DNA of 64,000 nt from Balanoglossus misakiensis. Taxonomy: Eukaryota > Hemichordata. The position numbers and the translations under genes are program-made. The DNA is taken from NCBI GenBank assembly GCA_040954595.2, contig CM082590.2, positions 1,178,001-1,242,000 on the forward strand, given 5' to 3'. How positions within the stretch are numbered: position 1 is the stretch's first letter; every line of letters begins with the position of its first letter. Below the pieces are notes generated by a model. The model made no database searches. It was not told where the DNA came from and was given only the letters and a program-made list of their open reading frames with translations. This document shows, in pieces, positions 1 through 11,506 of this stretch.

Positions 1-520
1 ATTCGCTATACTAACAAAATTAAGTTGCAGGCAAAAAAGGGATTCACAGGTCATAAAACAATGAATGCGAACCAAACTGAGCAACACACACAGCACTCCG
101 TATACTCAGCTAGGACTCCAGTCGTGAAGCTCACGAGCAGCAAATATGCAGTAAAGTCAAAGACTTCCGACGTACAGGAAAGTCTGGTTTCGGTCCGAGT
201 GGTGTGTACTTACAACTCGAAGTCAAACAAAACAGCAGGAAAGTCTGGTTTAGGTCCAAGTGGTGTGCATGCACTCACAACTTCTGAAGTCCTTGAAGTC
301 AAACAAAACGGCCTGCGAAAGGTCCCAAACAGCAGCATGGAGTCCCCAGCACTGAAGTTACCGGCACAGTGTCCAGCGAAAAAAATAGCCACCTGACCAC
401 ATGGTAGCATGTGTATTTATACATGTCAATCAAATGAATATTCATCAACACCTGGTCACCCTAAACAAAAGAAATCTTACTAGCCAGTAAAGGTCACACT
501 AAAATGACCTCATCATCACA
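1..520 (-). repeat. 3' LTR of Gypsy copy A (truncated by window edge)
   Basis: It matches 12054-12632 base for base apart from a few substitutions. Its 5' end (minus strand) is at 520, directly after the purine tract 5'-AAGGGGGGTG-3' (complement of 521-530). About 58 bp of its 3' end lie outside the window. The open frame in it (25-396) is present in every LTR copy and is not treated as a gene. Confidence 0.93.
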
Positions 521-586
521 CACCCCCCTTAAAGAAAAGTTTTTACAAAAAAAATGTTTACAATTCTCTTACAAATACTTAGCATT

Positions 587-1153
587 CTAAACGCGAGAAA
601 GACAGTCTGCAATTAAATTATCTTTACCCTTGATATGTCTGATGTCAAGGTTAAATTCCTGCAACATCAAGCTCCATCTCAACAACCTTTGATTCCTGCC
701 TCTTATTTTTTGCAGAAATACGAGAGGGTTGTGATCAATGTAGACAACTATTGGGAAATTTGAAGCAGTCACATAGACCTCAAATTGCTGTAAAGCTAAT
801 AACAATGATAAACACTCTTTTTCAATGGTAGAGTAATTTCTCTGCGAGTTGTTAAACTTGCGTGAAAAGTAACAAATAGGATGATCTATTCCCTGATCAT
901 CTTCTTGCAATAAAACGGCGCCAGCGGCTACATCACTTGCGTCTGCCGCTAATTTGAATGGAAAATTGAAATTTGGCGCTGAGAGAACTGGGGCACTTTT
1001 CAGTATGACTTTCAATTTGTCGAATGACTGCTGACACTGATCTGACCAAACGAATTTCGTATTCTTTCTGAGTAAACGAGTCAAAGGCTCAGAAATGGTG
1101 GAGAAATTTGGACAGAATTTCCTATAGTATCCAGCCATACCAAGAAAGCGCAT
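587..1153 (-). pseudogene. Gypsy pol: RT thumb/connection and RNase H (copy A)
   Basis: The C-terminal part of Gypsy pol, 188 aa. It opens with the RFLGMAGYYRKFCPNFS motif that follows the RT in Gypsy-type pols. RNase H follows: LAADASDVAAGAV (first Asp), the YSTIEKECLSLL helix with the catalytic Glu, VYIDHNPLVFL and DNLIADCLSRV (last Asp). It lies in the same frame as the upstream RT segment and is separated from it by a single TAG that copy B also has. Unlike copy B, this RNase H has no internal deletion. The end at 587 sits about 65 bp before the LTR, so no integrase follows; integrase is upstream, the Gmr1 arrangement. Confidence 0.9.
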
Positions 1154-1162
1154 CAGCTGTTT

Positions 1163-1855
1163 CTAACAATTTGGCGGTTGAAAATTAGAAATCGCACTGA
1201 CTTTGGCGTTAATAGGCTTTACCTCGCCCTGACCGACAATGTGTCCTAGGTATGTCACTTGTGCGCAACCAAAAGCAGTTTTTGTCAAATTGACAGTCAA
1301 CTTTGCTTTACTTAATCGTTCAAAGAACGTTCGCATCATTTTCATGTGTTCATCCCAGGTGTCCGAATATATCACTACGTCGTCGACATAGGCGTCGCAT
1401 CCATCTAGTCCAGATGTGACGTCATTCATCATGCGCTGAAATGTCGCTGGTGAGTTTTTCATTCCAAATGGCATCACTTTGTACTGGAACAATCCATCGG
1501 GTGTAACAAAGGCGGATATTTCTCGGGGACGATCTGTCAGAGGGACTTGCCAGAAGCCCTTGAGCAGATCAAATTTGGTTACATACTTGGCTTTCCCCAC
1601 TCGATCAATGCAGTCGTCAATCCGGGGAATAGGAAAAGAGTCTGTCTTTGTAAGGGCGTTGACCTTTCTATAATCCGTGCACATTCGGCAGCTTCCATCA
1701 GGTTTGGGAACGAGGATGCAGGGTGAACTCCAGTTACTTTTACTTCTTTCAATGAAGTCATTGTCAAGCAAATATTCCACCTCCTCACGGAGGTATTTAG
1801 CTTTGCTGAGATTCAGTCTGTATGGATGTTGTTTCACTGGCCGGGAATTACCCAC
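1163..1855 (-). pseudogene. Gypsy pol: reverse transcriptase (copy A)
   Basis: A 230-aa segment with the RT core: WSSPCILVPKPDGSCRMCTDYRKVN, TKFDLLKGFWQVPL, the FGMKNSPATFQRMMN region and the YVDDVVIYSD catalytic motif (YVDD). In copy B the same RT is continuous with the integrase. Here a 4-nt deletion near 1905 (relative to 54003-54006 of copy B) puts the integrase and RT in different frames. The segment ends at a TAG shared with copy B. It copies element RNA into DNA in the family, but as a broken reading frame it is unlikely to make a full polyprotein. Confidence 0.93.
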
Positions 1856-3246
1856 ATTAACATCGTGATGAATGGTGTTTGTCCTTGATGGAATATCCAG
1901 AAATGTCTGTATTCGTGAATCAGTTCTTTCACATCTTGTTGCTGTGACGGATGGAGGTGTGACAACTTGGAGTCCATATCTTGGAGAATATCAGATTTTT
2001 CGAGTCTGGCTGTGCTCAGTCGGTCACATAGAATGTTTTCACACAAATCAACTTCCCTATCATTACAAATATTAGAACTGACTGCATTGACAGGTTGTGC
2101 AACTGCAACTTTAGTATTGGACCTATTTCTTTCTATGTAGGGTTTAAGCATATTTACATGACACAACTGTTTTTGTTTACGCCTGTCAGGAGTTACCACA
2201 ACATAATTTAGATCAGTCAACTTCTTATCAATGGCGTAAGGACCAAAATAGCGGGCTTGGAGGGGCTTTCCGGGAACCGGAAGGAAAACTAGCACCTTTT
2301 GGCCAGACTCAAACTTCTGTTTGGAAGTATTTCTATCATATTTTGCTTTCATAGACCTTTGTGATGACTTCAGGCTTTCTTTAGCCAATTCACACGCCCT
2401 AGAAAGTCTGCTACGAAAATCGGATACATATTCTAAGAGGTTCAAACTCTCACTTTCATCTGATAAGAACTTTTCTTTAAGCAATTTAAGTGGTCCCCGC
2501 ACAGTATGCCCAAACACAAGTTCAAATGGGCTAAAACCCAAAGATTCTTGAACAGACTCTCGCACTGCAAATAGAAGAAAATGAATCCCATCATCCCAAT
2601 GCTGTTCTGTGTCGAAACAATACGCCCTAATCATGTTTTTCAAAGTTTGATGGAACCGTTCAAGAGCACCTTGGCTCTCAGGATGATACGCCGAAGACCT
2701 ATACTGCTTAATGCCTAGCTGATCCATGACTTGTTGGAAAATTCCAGACATGAAATTTGAACCTTGATCAGACTGGACAGACTTCGGGAGACCAACAAGT
2801 GTAAAAAACTTGACTAAAGCTTTCACTATAGTTCTAGCTTTTATATCTCTGAGAGGTATGGCTTCAGGGAAGCGAGTACTTGTACACATTATTGTCAACA
2901 TATATTGATTTCCTGATCTGGTTTTGGGTAGGGGGCCCACACAATCTATGAGTATCCTACTAAATGGTTCATGAAATGCAGGAATTGGCTGTAAAGGAGC
3001 TTTTGGAATGGTTTGATTTGGCTTCCCTACCAATTGACATGTGTGGCAAGACTTACAGAATTGTGCAACATCTTTCCGAATACCGGGCCAGTAAAAATGA
3101 CCAAGAACTTTGTGATATGTTTTCCTTATACCAAGGTGACCAGCCATGGGCGTTTCATGGGCAAGGCGGAGTATTTCTGTACGGTAAGAATTTGGAACAA
3201 CAATTTGATGTTTCACTGCCCAAACATCACTTACTAAAACATCTGG
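1834..3246 (-). pseudogene. Gypsy pol: integrase (copy A)
   Basis: The open segment reads 3216 to 1834; the frame extends back to the TAG near 3250. It shows the HHCC zinc-binding region (H...H around HETPMAGHLG, then CKSCHTC) and the DDE core: ILIDCVGPLP (first Asp), VQSDQGSNFMS (second Asp) and SQGALERFHQTL (Glu). A GPY-like tail (ARYFGPYAIDKKL) follows. The family's role is to join element DNA to the host chromosome. It lies upstream of the RT, the reverse of ordinary Gypsy. Relative to copy B it loses frame at the 4-nt deletion near 1905, ending in an unrelated tail. Confidence 0.92.
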
Positions 3247-3252
3247 AGGTCT

Positions 3253-4644
3253 CTATTTACGCATGAGTATGCCAGATTTTGTATAATAACAGACAGAATT
3301 CTCTGAAATATCAGTCTCATCAGTAACTCTATCAAACAAGCATGAAATCTCAAGATCCCTATGTTGTTCATCAATAAGATGTGACCTAGAAAATATTTCA
3401 CTTTGATCAGATGGAGTTTCATGTAATTGGGCATCAAACACTCGACTAAGAAACGTGTCAGTCAAATCAACGTCTTTGACGTTTGTTTTAAACTCATCAA
3501 GATTATCTGACGTTTTTCTCGACATAGCTCGAGTAACTGCACAGGCAGGATACAAATCAGGAATTTCCTGTTCAATTGGATCTTGGTCTTGATTAAGACA
3601 AGGATTGTCCGTCACAAGTGGATTTGTAACAACTCTGTCCCCCGCAATGTCATTTCCAAGAAGAAGGTGAATCCCCTCAAAAGGTAAAGAAGGCCTAATA
3701 CCCAAAGTCACAGGCCCTGAAACTAAGTCCGAAGACAAATACACGTTATGGAGTGGAACAGGTGTATACTCAATAGAATCTACACCTTTAATAAGAACGT
3801 TTGAACCTGAAAACGACTCTTCAGAAAACGGCAATGTATCTATCAACAAAAGAGACTGAGAAGCCCCAGTATCTCTTAAAATCTTAACAGGAGTCGCACA
3901 AGACAAATCACTTGAAAGTGATACAAAACCATCATGAATAAATGGTCCGAAAATACCCATAATGCTATCGTGAGATTTACTCTTGACTTCCTTGGCTGGA
4001 AATTCAACCTCAGAAAATGTGTTAACCACATCATTAATATCATTAGACTCAAGTCTGGATGATGAAGCAATAAAGCCAGTTGGCTTGTATCCTTCACTTT
4101 GATTATTTTCCCGTTTTCTTTTCAATTTGAAACAATCTGATATCAAATGACCCTCTTTCTTACAATAACTACAAGTGATGGTACCAAAATGCCTTCCAGT
4201 AGAGGGAACTTGTGACTTGACATCGGTAGGCTTTGAGTTCACACGGGAACTTTGTGAACTGCTATTTGATTTGTACGAAAACTGACTATCTTTTGGAGAC
4301 AGCGAGTTAAATTTCCCTGTGTTATTTCTATATGAAAATGACTGGGATGGTTTGTTGACAACCTGTGTTTTATGAATCAAAGAATAATCATCGGCCAAAC
4401 GTGAAGCAACGTCCAACGTTTCTGCTTTTTGTTCCCCGATAAACGTTCTGATATCCCCATGTATACATCTTTTAAACTCTTCAATCAAGACAAGCTGTCG
4501 TAGTTTTTCAAATTTATCATCAACCTTCTCAGAAAAACACCAACGGTCAAACAGCTGCTCTTTTGTTCGAGCGAATTCAACATAAGTTTGATCCCTTGCT
4601 TTCTCACAATCTCGAAACTTCTGGCGGTAAGCTTCCGGAACCAA
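3253..4644 (-). pseudogene. Gypsy gag C-terminal half and aspartic protease (copy A)
   Basis: 463 aa. The first part (VPEAYRQKFRD... to about residue 95, with LVLIEEFKRCIHGDIRTF) resembles the SCAN-like capsid domain of Gmr1 gag, from which vertebrate SCAN domains are thought to derive. A zinc knuckle follows (CSYCKKEGHLISDC, CCHC). Then comes a retropepsin-like site, LRDTGASQSLLL. The frame ends in a TAG immediately before RPPDVLVSDVW, in frame with the integrase and present in both copies, so PR and INT are cut by one shared nonsense codon. The upstream junction is the THAP-gene insertion. Confidence 0.88.
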
Positions 4645-4646
4645 CT

Positions 4647-6491
4647 AGAATTGTTTTTAACGAAATTAAAGTGAATTCAATGTACTAAAGTCAACGTGTT
4701 AGTCGCGTGTGTTGTATTATCGATATTGACTGGGTCCGAGTGTTCATCGTCGAAATCTTGACGTTCGTTCTGCGATAGCCTGGTATTTGTTTGGACGTTC
4801 AAAGGCATCACAAAGTGGCGCAGGAACCCGTACTGGAGTTGTCTGTCAGCAGACGTGGTTCTCCACCAACAATCTGGTTGACTAATTTGTTGGTCAGCTT
4901 CTTCTGGAACAATTAAGAAACCAAAAACGTGTTCGTAATGATTTATGCAACAAAATGGTTTAACGATAGAACGAAACTAATGTATATTGTCGAAACATTC
5001 GAGAAATGCAATTGACATGCAGTTTTATTCAGCACTCATCAACATTTAAATTCATACCGTATGTACTTTTCTCACGGATGTTGCGGACAATATAACCACC
5101 CTTCTTGTACTTTGGATATACGATACTGCATCGGGCTTGTCCGGTTCGGGTTTTGGCCTGTGACTTGTCGCTGTTTTCATTGTAGTGAAGAGCTGCTAAC
5201 AGCAGTCTGAAACAAAATGGGAAAATGTAATCATCATAATTTTCAAGATCTCCAAAACGGAACAAATGGTCTACGTAAAAATAATGTCATCTACTAACTG
5301 GAAGGGAAAGTGTATACACCACAACCATGATTAGTCAAATCTTGATAAGCACAAATTTGTTTGCAAATCTATCCACACTCTAGGGGATTTTTGTTTCAAA
5401 TAAGGTGCAAATTGATAGCGGAAAACGTCCTGGCAACTACACTAATGGCAGCAATGCTGGAGGGAAAGTGAATTATACAATAGCGATTTTCACTCCTATA
5501 TGGCATGATACGTTTTGATCAACTACAATTCACACTTTCATGCCAATTGAATGGATTGGTATTGTGGAGGGTGGAAGGCCAGATGGTTTCACTGGATAAG
5601 GCTTGTCAATCGCGGCATGCGCATCAAATGAAACACTTGTCACCTCGTTTTCTAGAGGAAAAAACACGGGAAGCGGTGCAGGGTAGAGTTGTCCTACCAA
5701 GAGAAACAAGCCCCGAAACACTTTCAACGGCATTGCTAGTATTTATTTCATGGGTTTCGAGAGTTTTTTTTGAAACCATCCGTGCATAAACTAAGACATC
5801 GTAGGCAAACGTCATAATAATATGTACATGTAAGAAACTTACCCTGCGTCTTCCTCTTTTGGCAAAGGCATCTCGTTGACGCGCACTGAAGCCTTCTGCA
5901 CAATTTATAGTCCGAGTCGCGTTCGACGATGGCTTGAGGAAAACAGTCGGAACAGCACCTTCTTTTAGATTTTTCTTATGCTGAAACCCGAATTCGGCCA
6001 TTAGATGCGATCGCTCTTCAAATGAATCTGGGACGAAGTGAGAACTACATAGGACACTGCTTCTTGACGGTCCTGACCACCTGTCGCGCGTTTTCTTAAC
6101 TTGTTTGGTCCAAGCTTCACAAAGTTCCTTATCTCTTGGAACAGTGAACAAACTTACTTTGTCCGCATGCGACTTACTGCAGCCTGCTGCTACGCAACGT
6201 TTCACCATCTTTTTGATCTTTTTTCCGACTCTCCTATGACACCTGCTTTGGTTACGCACCGGTACGGCAGCCAAAGTAGTCTACTTGTGACGACATAGTT
6301 TATCGGATATTTTCGGAAACCGAAGTGTACCGAAGAAACTCGAAGAAAAACGACGGTGGCCCGACGATTGTTCAATGAAAAGTGTATGATTTTATTGGAT
6401 GTGAGATTGTTTCGTACAATATACTGCTCATAAACTTTGAAAGGACATCTATAATGGCAAATATTCAGGGCGTAAACAGGGTCAAAATTAT
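4647..6491 (-). other. THAP-gene insertion inside Gypsy gag, copy A
   Basis: 1,845 bp absent from gag logic: gag reads ...KELILKV at one edge and LVPEAYRQ at the other. Both edges carry AGTTGG (minus strand; + strand 6492-6497 and 4641-4646), which may be a 6-bp target duplication. I see no terminal inverted repeats. An insertion of identical length sits at the same site in copy B (49412-51256), so it predates the inverted duplication. It contains a THAP-domain gene with apparent introns, exons at 6208-5843, 5206-5058 and 4903-4677. Confidence 0.8.
4677..6208 (-). CDS. THAP-domain protein gene within the gag insertion (copy A)
   Basis: Exon 1 (6208-5843) encodes a complete THAP zinc-finger DNA-binding domain starting at its Met: CVAAGC, FTVPRD, W in the middle, CSSHF and the AVPTVF signature. 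It ends at a good donor (GGGTAAGT). Exon 2 (5206-5058) encodes a block beginning LLLAALHYNEN and including PKYKKGGYIVR. Exon 3 (4903-4677) ends with TGA. Exons 2 and 3 join in phase, but exon 1 to exon 2 do not, so an unseen exon or a frameshift lies between. It is probably a captured host or transposon gene fragment. Confidence 0.65.
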
Positions 6492-6497
6492 CCAACT

Positions 6498-6687
6498 TTA
6501 AGTATTAATTCTTTAACAGTGTTATAATCAGAAGCTTGCTCAACTGATAATTGTATGTAAACCTCTCTGGCTTTACCAACCAAAGCACTCTGCAAAAGCA
6601 TGCACCAAAATTCTTTAGGCCACTTCATACTTTCAGCAACTTTCTCGAAATGAAGAAAATATTTATCGACATCTTTCTCCTGGAAAT
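6498..6687 (-). pseudogene. Gypsy gag middle fragment downstream of LINE (copy A)
   Basis: Encodes the gag stretch running from VDKYFLHFEKVAES to NTVKELILK, identical in kind to 49223-49405 of copy B where gag is continuous across this point. It is cut off from the gag start by the LINE; the 13-bp duplication TTCTCCTGGAAAT (+ strand, 6675-6687) is its outer edge. At 6497 it runs into the THAP insertion. Confidence 0.85.
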
Positions 6688-6834
6688 AGATAGATAGATA
6701 GATTTTATTTCAGTACTGGTGGCCTCCGGCCAAAATGTACAAATCAGTAAGTATAAATTGTTAGCTTATCGCTAGACATGTTGAACACAGCAGAGCAAAA
6801 AAAATACATAAATAATAAATAATAAACGAATGTA

Positions 6835-9800
6835 TTAAGTGTCGTTCATGGTATCCTCTCTAAGTTTGGTGGCATAAAAGATAAACCTACTAAGATTTCT
6901 CAGTGTAGTTGTATGTTGGGATGTTAAGAGTAGCTTAAACTTATATACCAATGGGGGATTAAAATAAAATTGCGAAAAATATTTCTGGCGAAGTTCAGTG
7001 TACAATGGACAAACAAGTAAAAAGTGAAATTCATCTTCAACAGTGTTACAATCACACATTTCACAAATCCTTAAAGCCCTTGGAGTATTATTCTTGCGTC
7101 CAGATTCAATTTTCAAGTTATGTGCTGAAGTTCTAAATTTACAGAGTGCAATTCTGAAAATGGCTTTATCAATACAAGTTAAGTATGGTTCTAAAGTCAG
7201 TTCTCTTTTAAAAGTGGCATATGTATCTAATTTACGTGATTCATTCATTTCATTCGACCAAAGCTGGATATCTATGTCAATACAACGCTGTTTAAACATT
7301 TTCAAAAAATCTGCTTCACTCCCAACTCCTTGTTGTTCCCAGACCTCCCCAAAACCATAACTCTGGAGCAAATATTTAACATTTTTAGCCCAAAAATTGT
7401 ATTTTTGTACATTAATATTCTGGAGTTGGAAATCGTAACATTTAAAAAGTAGTCTATTTGTATCCATACTTACAAATCTAAGCCAGTATTTGATTATCTT
7501 ACAATATATATGCACACGCAATGATACTCTACCCAATTCCCCCCTAATGGCAGCAATGGAGGTATTTGTATACAAATTTAAAATAAAACGCAACATACTA
7601 TTATGGACCATTTCAATATTTTTAGCATGGTGAAAGCCCCAGATTTCGGAACCATAGAGTAGAATTGGTAAGATTTTACAGTCGAAAATCTTTAAAGCTA
7701 GTGATGGCGGAAGAGTTCCAAACTTACAAAGACCAGATTTTAAGCTAAAAAGGGCTCTGTTAGCCTGCTCACTTAAACATTTCTGTGCTTGAAACCATTG
7801 CCCAGTCCAGGAGAATACAATGCCCAAATAACTTTGAAAGGATGTAACTGCCACCCGTGACCCATTATAAAACCACTTCTCATAATTCTTAAGGCTTCCA
7901 CCCCTCCTAAATACAATTATTTTAGTTTTATTCATGTTGACAGATAGTTTCCACTTACTACTATAATCAAACAATCTGTTTAACAAACGTTGAAGACCTG
8001 TTTTAGAGCTGCTGATTAAGGTAAGGTCATCTGCAAAAAGTAAATAAATAAGTTTCAAAATACCAATATCAACGCCAGAAAAATGTGAAGTACTTCCTAG
8101 AGATTCCCCAATGTCATCAATGAACATTGAAAACAAAAGAGGTGACAACACTGAACCTTGTTGAACACCATAGCTACATGTAAATAGCTCAGTAATACAG
8201 GTTGGTGTTCGTACACAAGATTTGACATTTTGATACATAGAGTGAATAACATTATACATTTTACCATTTACACCAGATTGGAGTAATTTGTAAATCAAAC
8301 AGTAATGGTCAATTCTATCAAAAGCTTTTTCAAAGTCAATAAAAGCTACATATAATCTACCCTTTTTATTTGCTAAGTATTTTGAAATAATTGTATGGAG
8401 AATAAATAAATTATCTGAAGTACAATAAGATTTTCTGAATCCCGCTTGTTCTTCGACAATGGTGTGGTTTTCGTCTAGCCATTTGTGCAATCTGATATCA
8501 AGAATATTACAAAAAATCTTTCCCATTATTGGTAACAAGGTAATACCTCTATAATTATTTGTACAGTTTCTGTCCCCCTTTTTGTAGATAGGAACAATGA
8601 CACCATGTGCCCATTGTGGTGGGAAAATTCCCGCTTCAAAAACAACATTGAAAAGTTTACACATCATTTCCTTTATAACAAGTGGACAATTTCTATAAAA
8701 ATCAGGGCTAATACCATCAATGCCAGATGCTTTGCCACTTTTAAGCTTCTTAATACAAATGTCAATTTCATCCAAAGTAATAGCAGAATTGAGTAAATCA
8801 ACGTCAGCATGGACTCTTTCGTCCTCCGTCTCAACATTATCAACAACATTCTTAATTTCATCATGGAAATCTACAAAACTATCATTTTCTAAGCCTGGTG
8901 TATTCAAAAGGGAATTAAAATAATTCAACCAGTCGTCAGTGTTAATTTCAGAAGAAGGGGAATTTGACTTCCCCTTTACCAATGACCAGAAATACCTGGA
9001 GTTCATTTGTTTGGCCGCAACCGTAAGTGAATGAAGATTACAACTCTTGAAGTTTTGCTTCTTCCATGTGACAAACTCACGGTACTCGTGCTTACATCTT
9101 TTCAATATTTCTAAATTGCATATTGATCTGTTATTTCTATATCTATTTACATAAGTGTTTAAAGTTCGCTTAAAATTCTTGCATTCGTTATCAAACCATG
9201 AGGTCCCAGAACTCCTTTGTAGATCAGTTTGTCTTACAGCACAATAACATGTATGTTTCATATCATTCGCTGCTGACTGCAACATCTTCACAAGGCAAAT
9301 AGCGGCCTCGTCAACATTTAAGTTTGCGATATGTAACTCAAAATTGAAAATTCATTCTCTGGCTTGGGTAGAATCCCAATATGCATAAAAAGAATCTGAT
9401 TTCTCATTGTCCCAAATATATTTGACAAAACTAGTCGCAGTATTTAGGTTGTCAGTGACATCACTGACATGACCATTTTGAATGGTATCTGAACTTGAAG
9501 GGTTTGTTACAACATTGAACAACAGAGGTTGATGATCTGACTCAATCCTGAGATCAACTTGAAAATGTACAATATTGGGGAAATTACATGGAAAAGCAAG
9601 TAGATAGTCTATTACACTAGATCCTGAATCATTAACAAATGTAAAATCACCACTGCCGGACTCTTTGTAGAGTCTGCCATTGACTATACGCAGGTCTGTG
9701 GACTTACAAAATTCGAGAAATGTCTTACCATTATTATTACACACTACATCTTTGTTTTCACGGATTGGAACATCCATGATAAAGTCATTCAAAACTACAA

Positions 9801-10395
9801 TATCTGACCAAGCAAATCTAGAAACATCCTCATTTATAAAATCAGGTTCATTTGCTGTACGGGCATTAAAGTCGCCACAGATGAAAAATTGTGAATTAGG
9901 AAATTCTATGACAAACTGGGCCAGTTCATGGTTTAAGATATCAAAAATACATCTTGAATCATCATTTCCAACCTTATCAGGTGGAACATACACAACAGAA
10001 AAAATACATACTGGGACCAGTGAATTATTTGCATTGTACAAAAATACCCATACAATATTCTCTGATGTACTGTTAATAAGCTTCATCTTTAAATTACTAA
10101 GTTCTGTTCTGTAATAAACAACTATACCCCCAGGATGTCTACCATATTTAGCTTTTTTGAACCCTGGTTTTTCAAATACATTGTAGCCAGGAATGTTAAC
10201 ATATGAATCCTTTGAAATCCATGTTTCAACCAGGCAGATCAAATCAAAGCTTTGAAGGTAACTAACAAAATCCAGATCTCTAAGTTTTGATACAAGCCCA
10301 TGTACATTCCAAAAAATACAACGCAAGTGATGCTCAGTGAGATTATCATACTGCGGAGAAATGACACGCTCAGATTCGTGGCCTTGGCCTTCATC
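6835..10395 (-). pseudogene. LINE ORF2: APE endonuclease and reverse transcriptase
   Basis: About 1,190 codons in one frame broken by one TGA (9354-9352). The endonuclease begins near 10323 (RCIFWNVHG) and shows CLVETWI, FFICGDFNA, and SDHQPLLF at its end. The RT follows with PIYKKGD, NNYRGITLLP, AFIDFEKAFDRI, the YGVQQGSVLSPLLF block and LLFADDLTLIS (FADD catalytic). The last part has a CCHC-like cysteine cluster (CEMCDCNTVEDEFHFLLVCP). There is no ATG between the upstream TAG (10398-10396) and the endonuclease domain, and the frame is the same as ORF1. The single TGA makes this copy probably inactive. Confidence 0.92.
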
Positions 10396-11355
10396 CTATC
10401 TACGGTCGCGGTTCACTCTTCTATCGGGTAGCGGACGGATATCGTCAAGCGCACTGTCATAAATGTACGTGGTACCGTCTATTTTCAGTTTATCATATGA
10501 TAGAAACGCTCTCTTACCCTGAGCTCTTGCAGCTGCTAGGTGGTGACCGAGCTTACGTCTGATATCTCTGACTCTTTTGGTGAAATCTTCTGTGACCTTG
10601 AATTCGGTGTCTTTTAAAACCTTGGCTGCTTGGTAGACTTGATTCCGTTGTTTGACGTGCGTGAACTTCGCGATTATTGGCTGCGGACGTGCGCGAGCAC
10701 CTGGAATGCGATGTACCCGGTCGAACTCTGTCGTGCTGCCGTCAACTCCAAGTTTGTCCGTAATGAATGTTCTGACCTTGGTTTCTGATTGTTCCCATGT
10801 CTCGTTTTCATCCTGGGCAATGCCTCTAAAGATCAGGTTTTCTCGTTTCAGTTGACCTTTCAGATCGTCCAGTTCATTTGTTAGCTCTCCGATGTTATCG
10901 TTAAGGTTCTTGTTTTCCTCAGCTAGCCGTGCGGTTTCTTCTCGAGCGTCTTGTAGTTGTTCTTTTACATCTTGCAAATCTTCAAAAATATTGTCAATCT
11001 TTCTATTCAAATCGTCGGCCATTTTGTCCATTTGTCTACTGAGGTCACGATTTACGTTACGTAACTCTCGCATAACGTCTTCCAAGCTGATATTGTCTTT
11101 ATCTGCCGGTGTATTTGCTTCAAAAAGTTTGGTTTGCCTTGTTCTTCTTACTGGTTGTTGTTGGCTGTTTGGGTGGGGTCCCGGGTTACTCTCAATATCT
11201 CCAGACAGCAGTAATGTGGATATAAGAGCAAGTCGAATAGCCAAGCATAAAACATTCAAATTACCGCCGTGGCCAAGATGGCGTACACATGTCCCACTCG
11301 GTGGATGGTTGAAGGTTCCAACTCTCGCTCTCCACACTTCTATAGGCACACCCAT
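10396..11355 (-). CDS. LINE ORF1 protein with N-terminal 2A peptide
   Basis: 319 aa if started at the Met at 11355-11353. A hydrophobic stretch (LCLAIRLALISTLLL) runs straight into GDIESNPGP, a canonical 2A ribosome-skipping motif. A long coiled coil (about residues 80-165, heptad-like MRELRNVNRDLSRQMDKMAD) and an L1-ORF1-like RRM/C-terminal region (LIFRGIAQDENETW, DRVHRIPG, FLSYDKLKIDG) follow. The role in the family is RNA binding and chaperoning. The hydrophobic leader resembles the dual 2A/signal sequences reported for sea urchin and amphioxus LINEs. The frame is also open upstream through the LINE 5' UTR into the Gypsy gag start, giving a chimeric 518-codon frame to 11952. Confidence 0.88.
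   Translation of the reverse strand: MGVPIEVWRARVGTFNHPPSGTCVRHLGHGGNLNVLCLAIRLALISTLLLSGDIESNPGPHPNSQQQPVRRTRQTKLFEANTPADKDNISLEDVMRELRNVNRDLSRQMDKMADDLNRKIDNIFEDLQDVKEQLQDAREETARLAEENKNLNDNIGELTNELDDLKGQLKRENLIFRGIAQDENETWEQSETKVRTFITDKLGVDGSTTEFDRVHRIPGARARPQPIIAKFTHVKQRNQVYQAAKVLKDTEFKVTEDFTKRVRDIRRKLGHHLAAARAQGKRAFLSYDKLKIDGTTYIYDSALDDIRPLPDRRVNRDRR
11176..11202 (-). promoter_or_regulatory. 2A ribosome-skipping site (GDIESNPG/P)
   Basis: Encodes GDIESNPGP, matching the D-x-E-x-N-P-G-P consensus. Skipping between the last Gly and Pro would release the leader peptide and start the coiled-coil product at Pro. In frame with LINE ORF1. Confidence 0.9.
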
Positions 11356-11506
11356 TTCCAAAGATCGCTGGCGGTGCTGACAAGGATTTGAAGTAACTGG
11401 TCGTACGGTCTTCTGTGCAAAAAACGTCCGTAGGAAGCGTAAAATTGGGAAAAAATCAAGGACCGACTTGACTAGTATGTGTCTACCTGAACGCCCTCTA
11501 GCGACC

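Larger units (their letters stand above)
6688..11506 (-). mobile_element. APE-type LINE (CR1/L2-like group) with 2A motif, near full length
   Basis: A 4,819-bp non-LTR element inserted in Gypsy gag. The 13-bp target-site duplication TTCTCCTGGAAAT is perfect (6675-6687 and 11507-11519), and copy B lacks the insertion, which is the empty site. The 3' end (minus strand) finishes in a short ATCT microsatellite (about 6688-6704) rather than poly(A), as in several CR1/L2-group lineages. It encodes ORF1 (coiled coil and RRM-like, with a 2A peptide) and ORF2 (APE endonuclease plus RT). The clade is an inference from motifs, not a tree. Confidence 0.93.

Noticed and set aside
25-396. Open frames of 66-133 codons in each Gypsy LTR
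   Set aside because: They occur in LTRs on both strands without protein-like features; LTR sequence explains their conservation.
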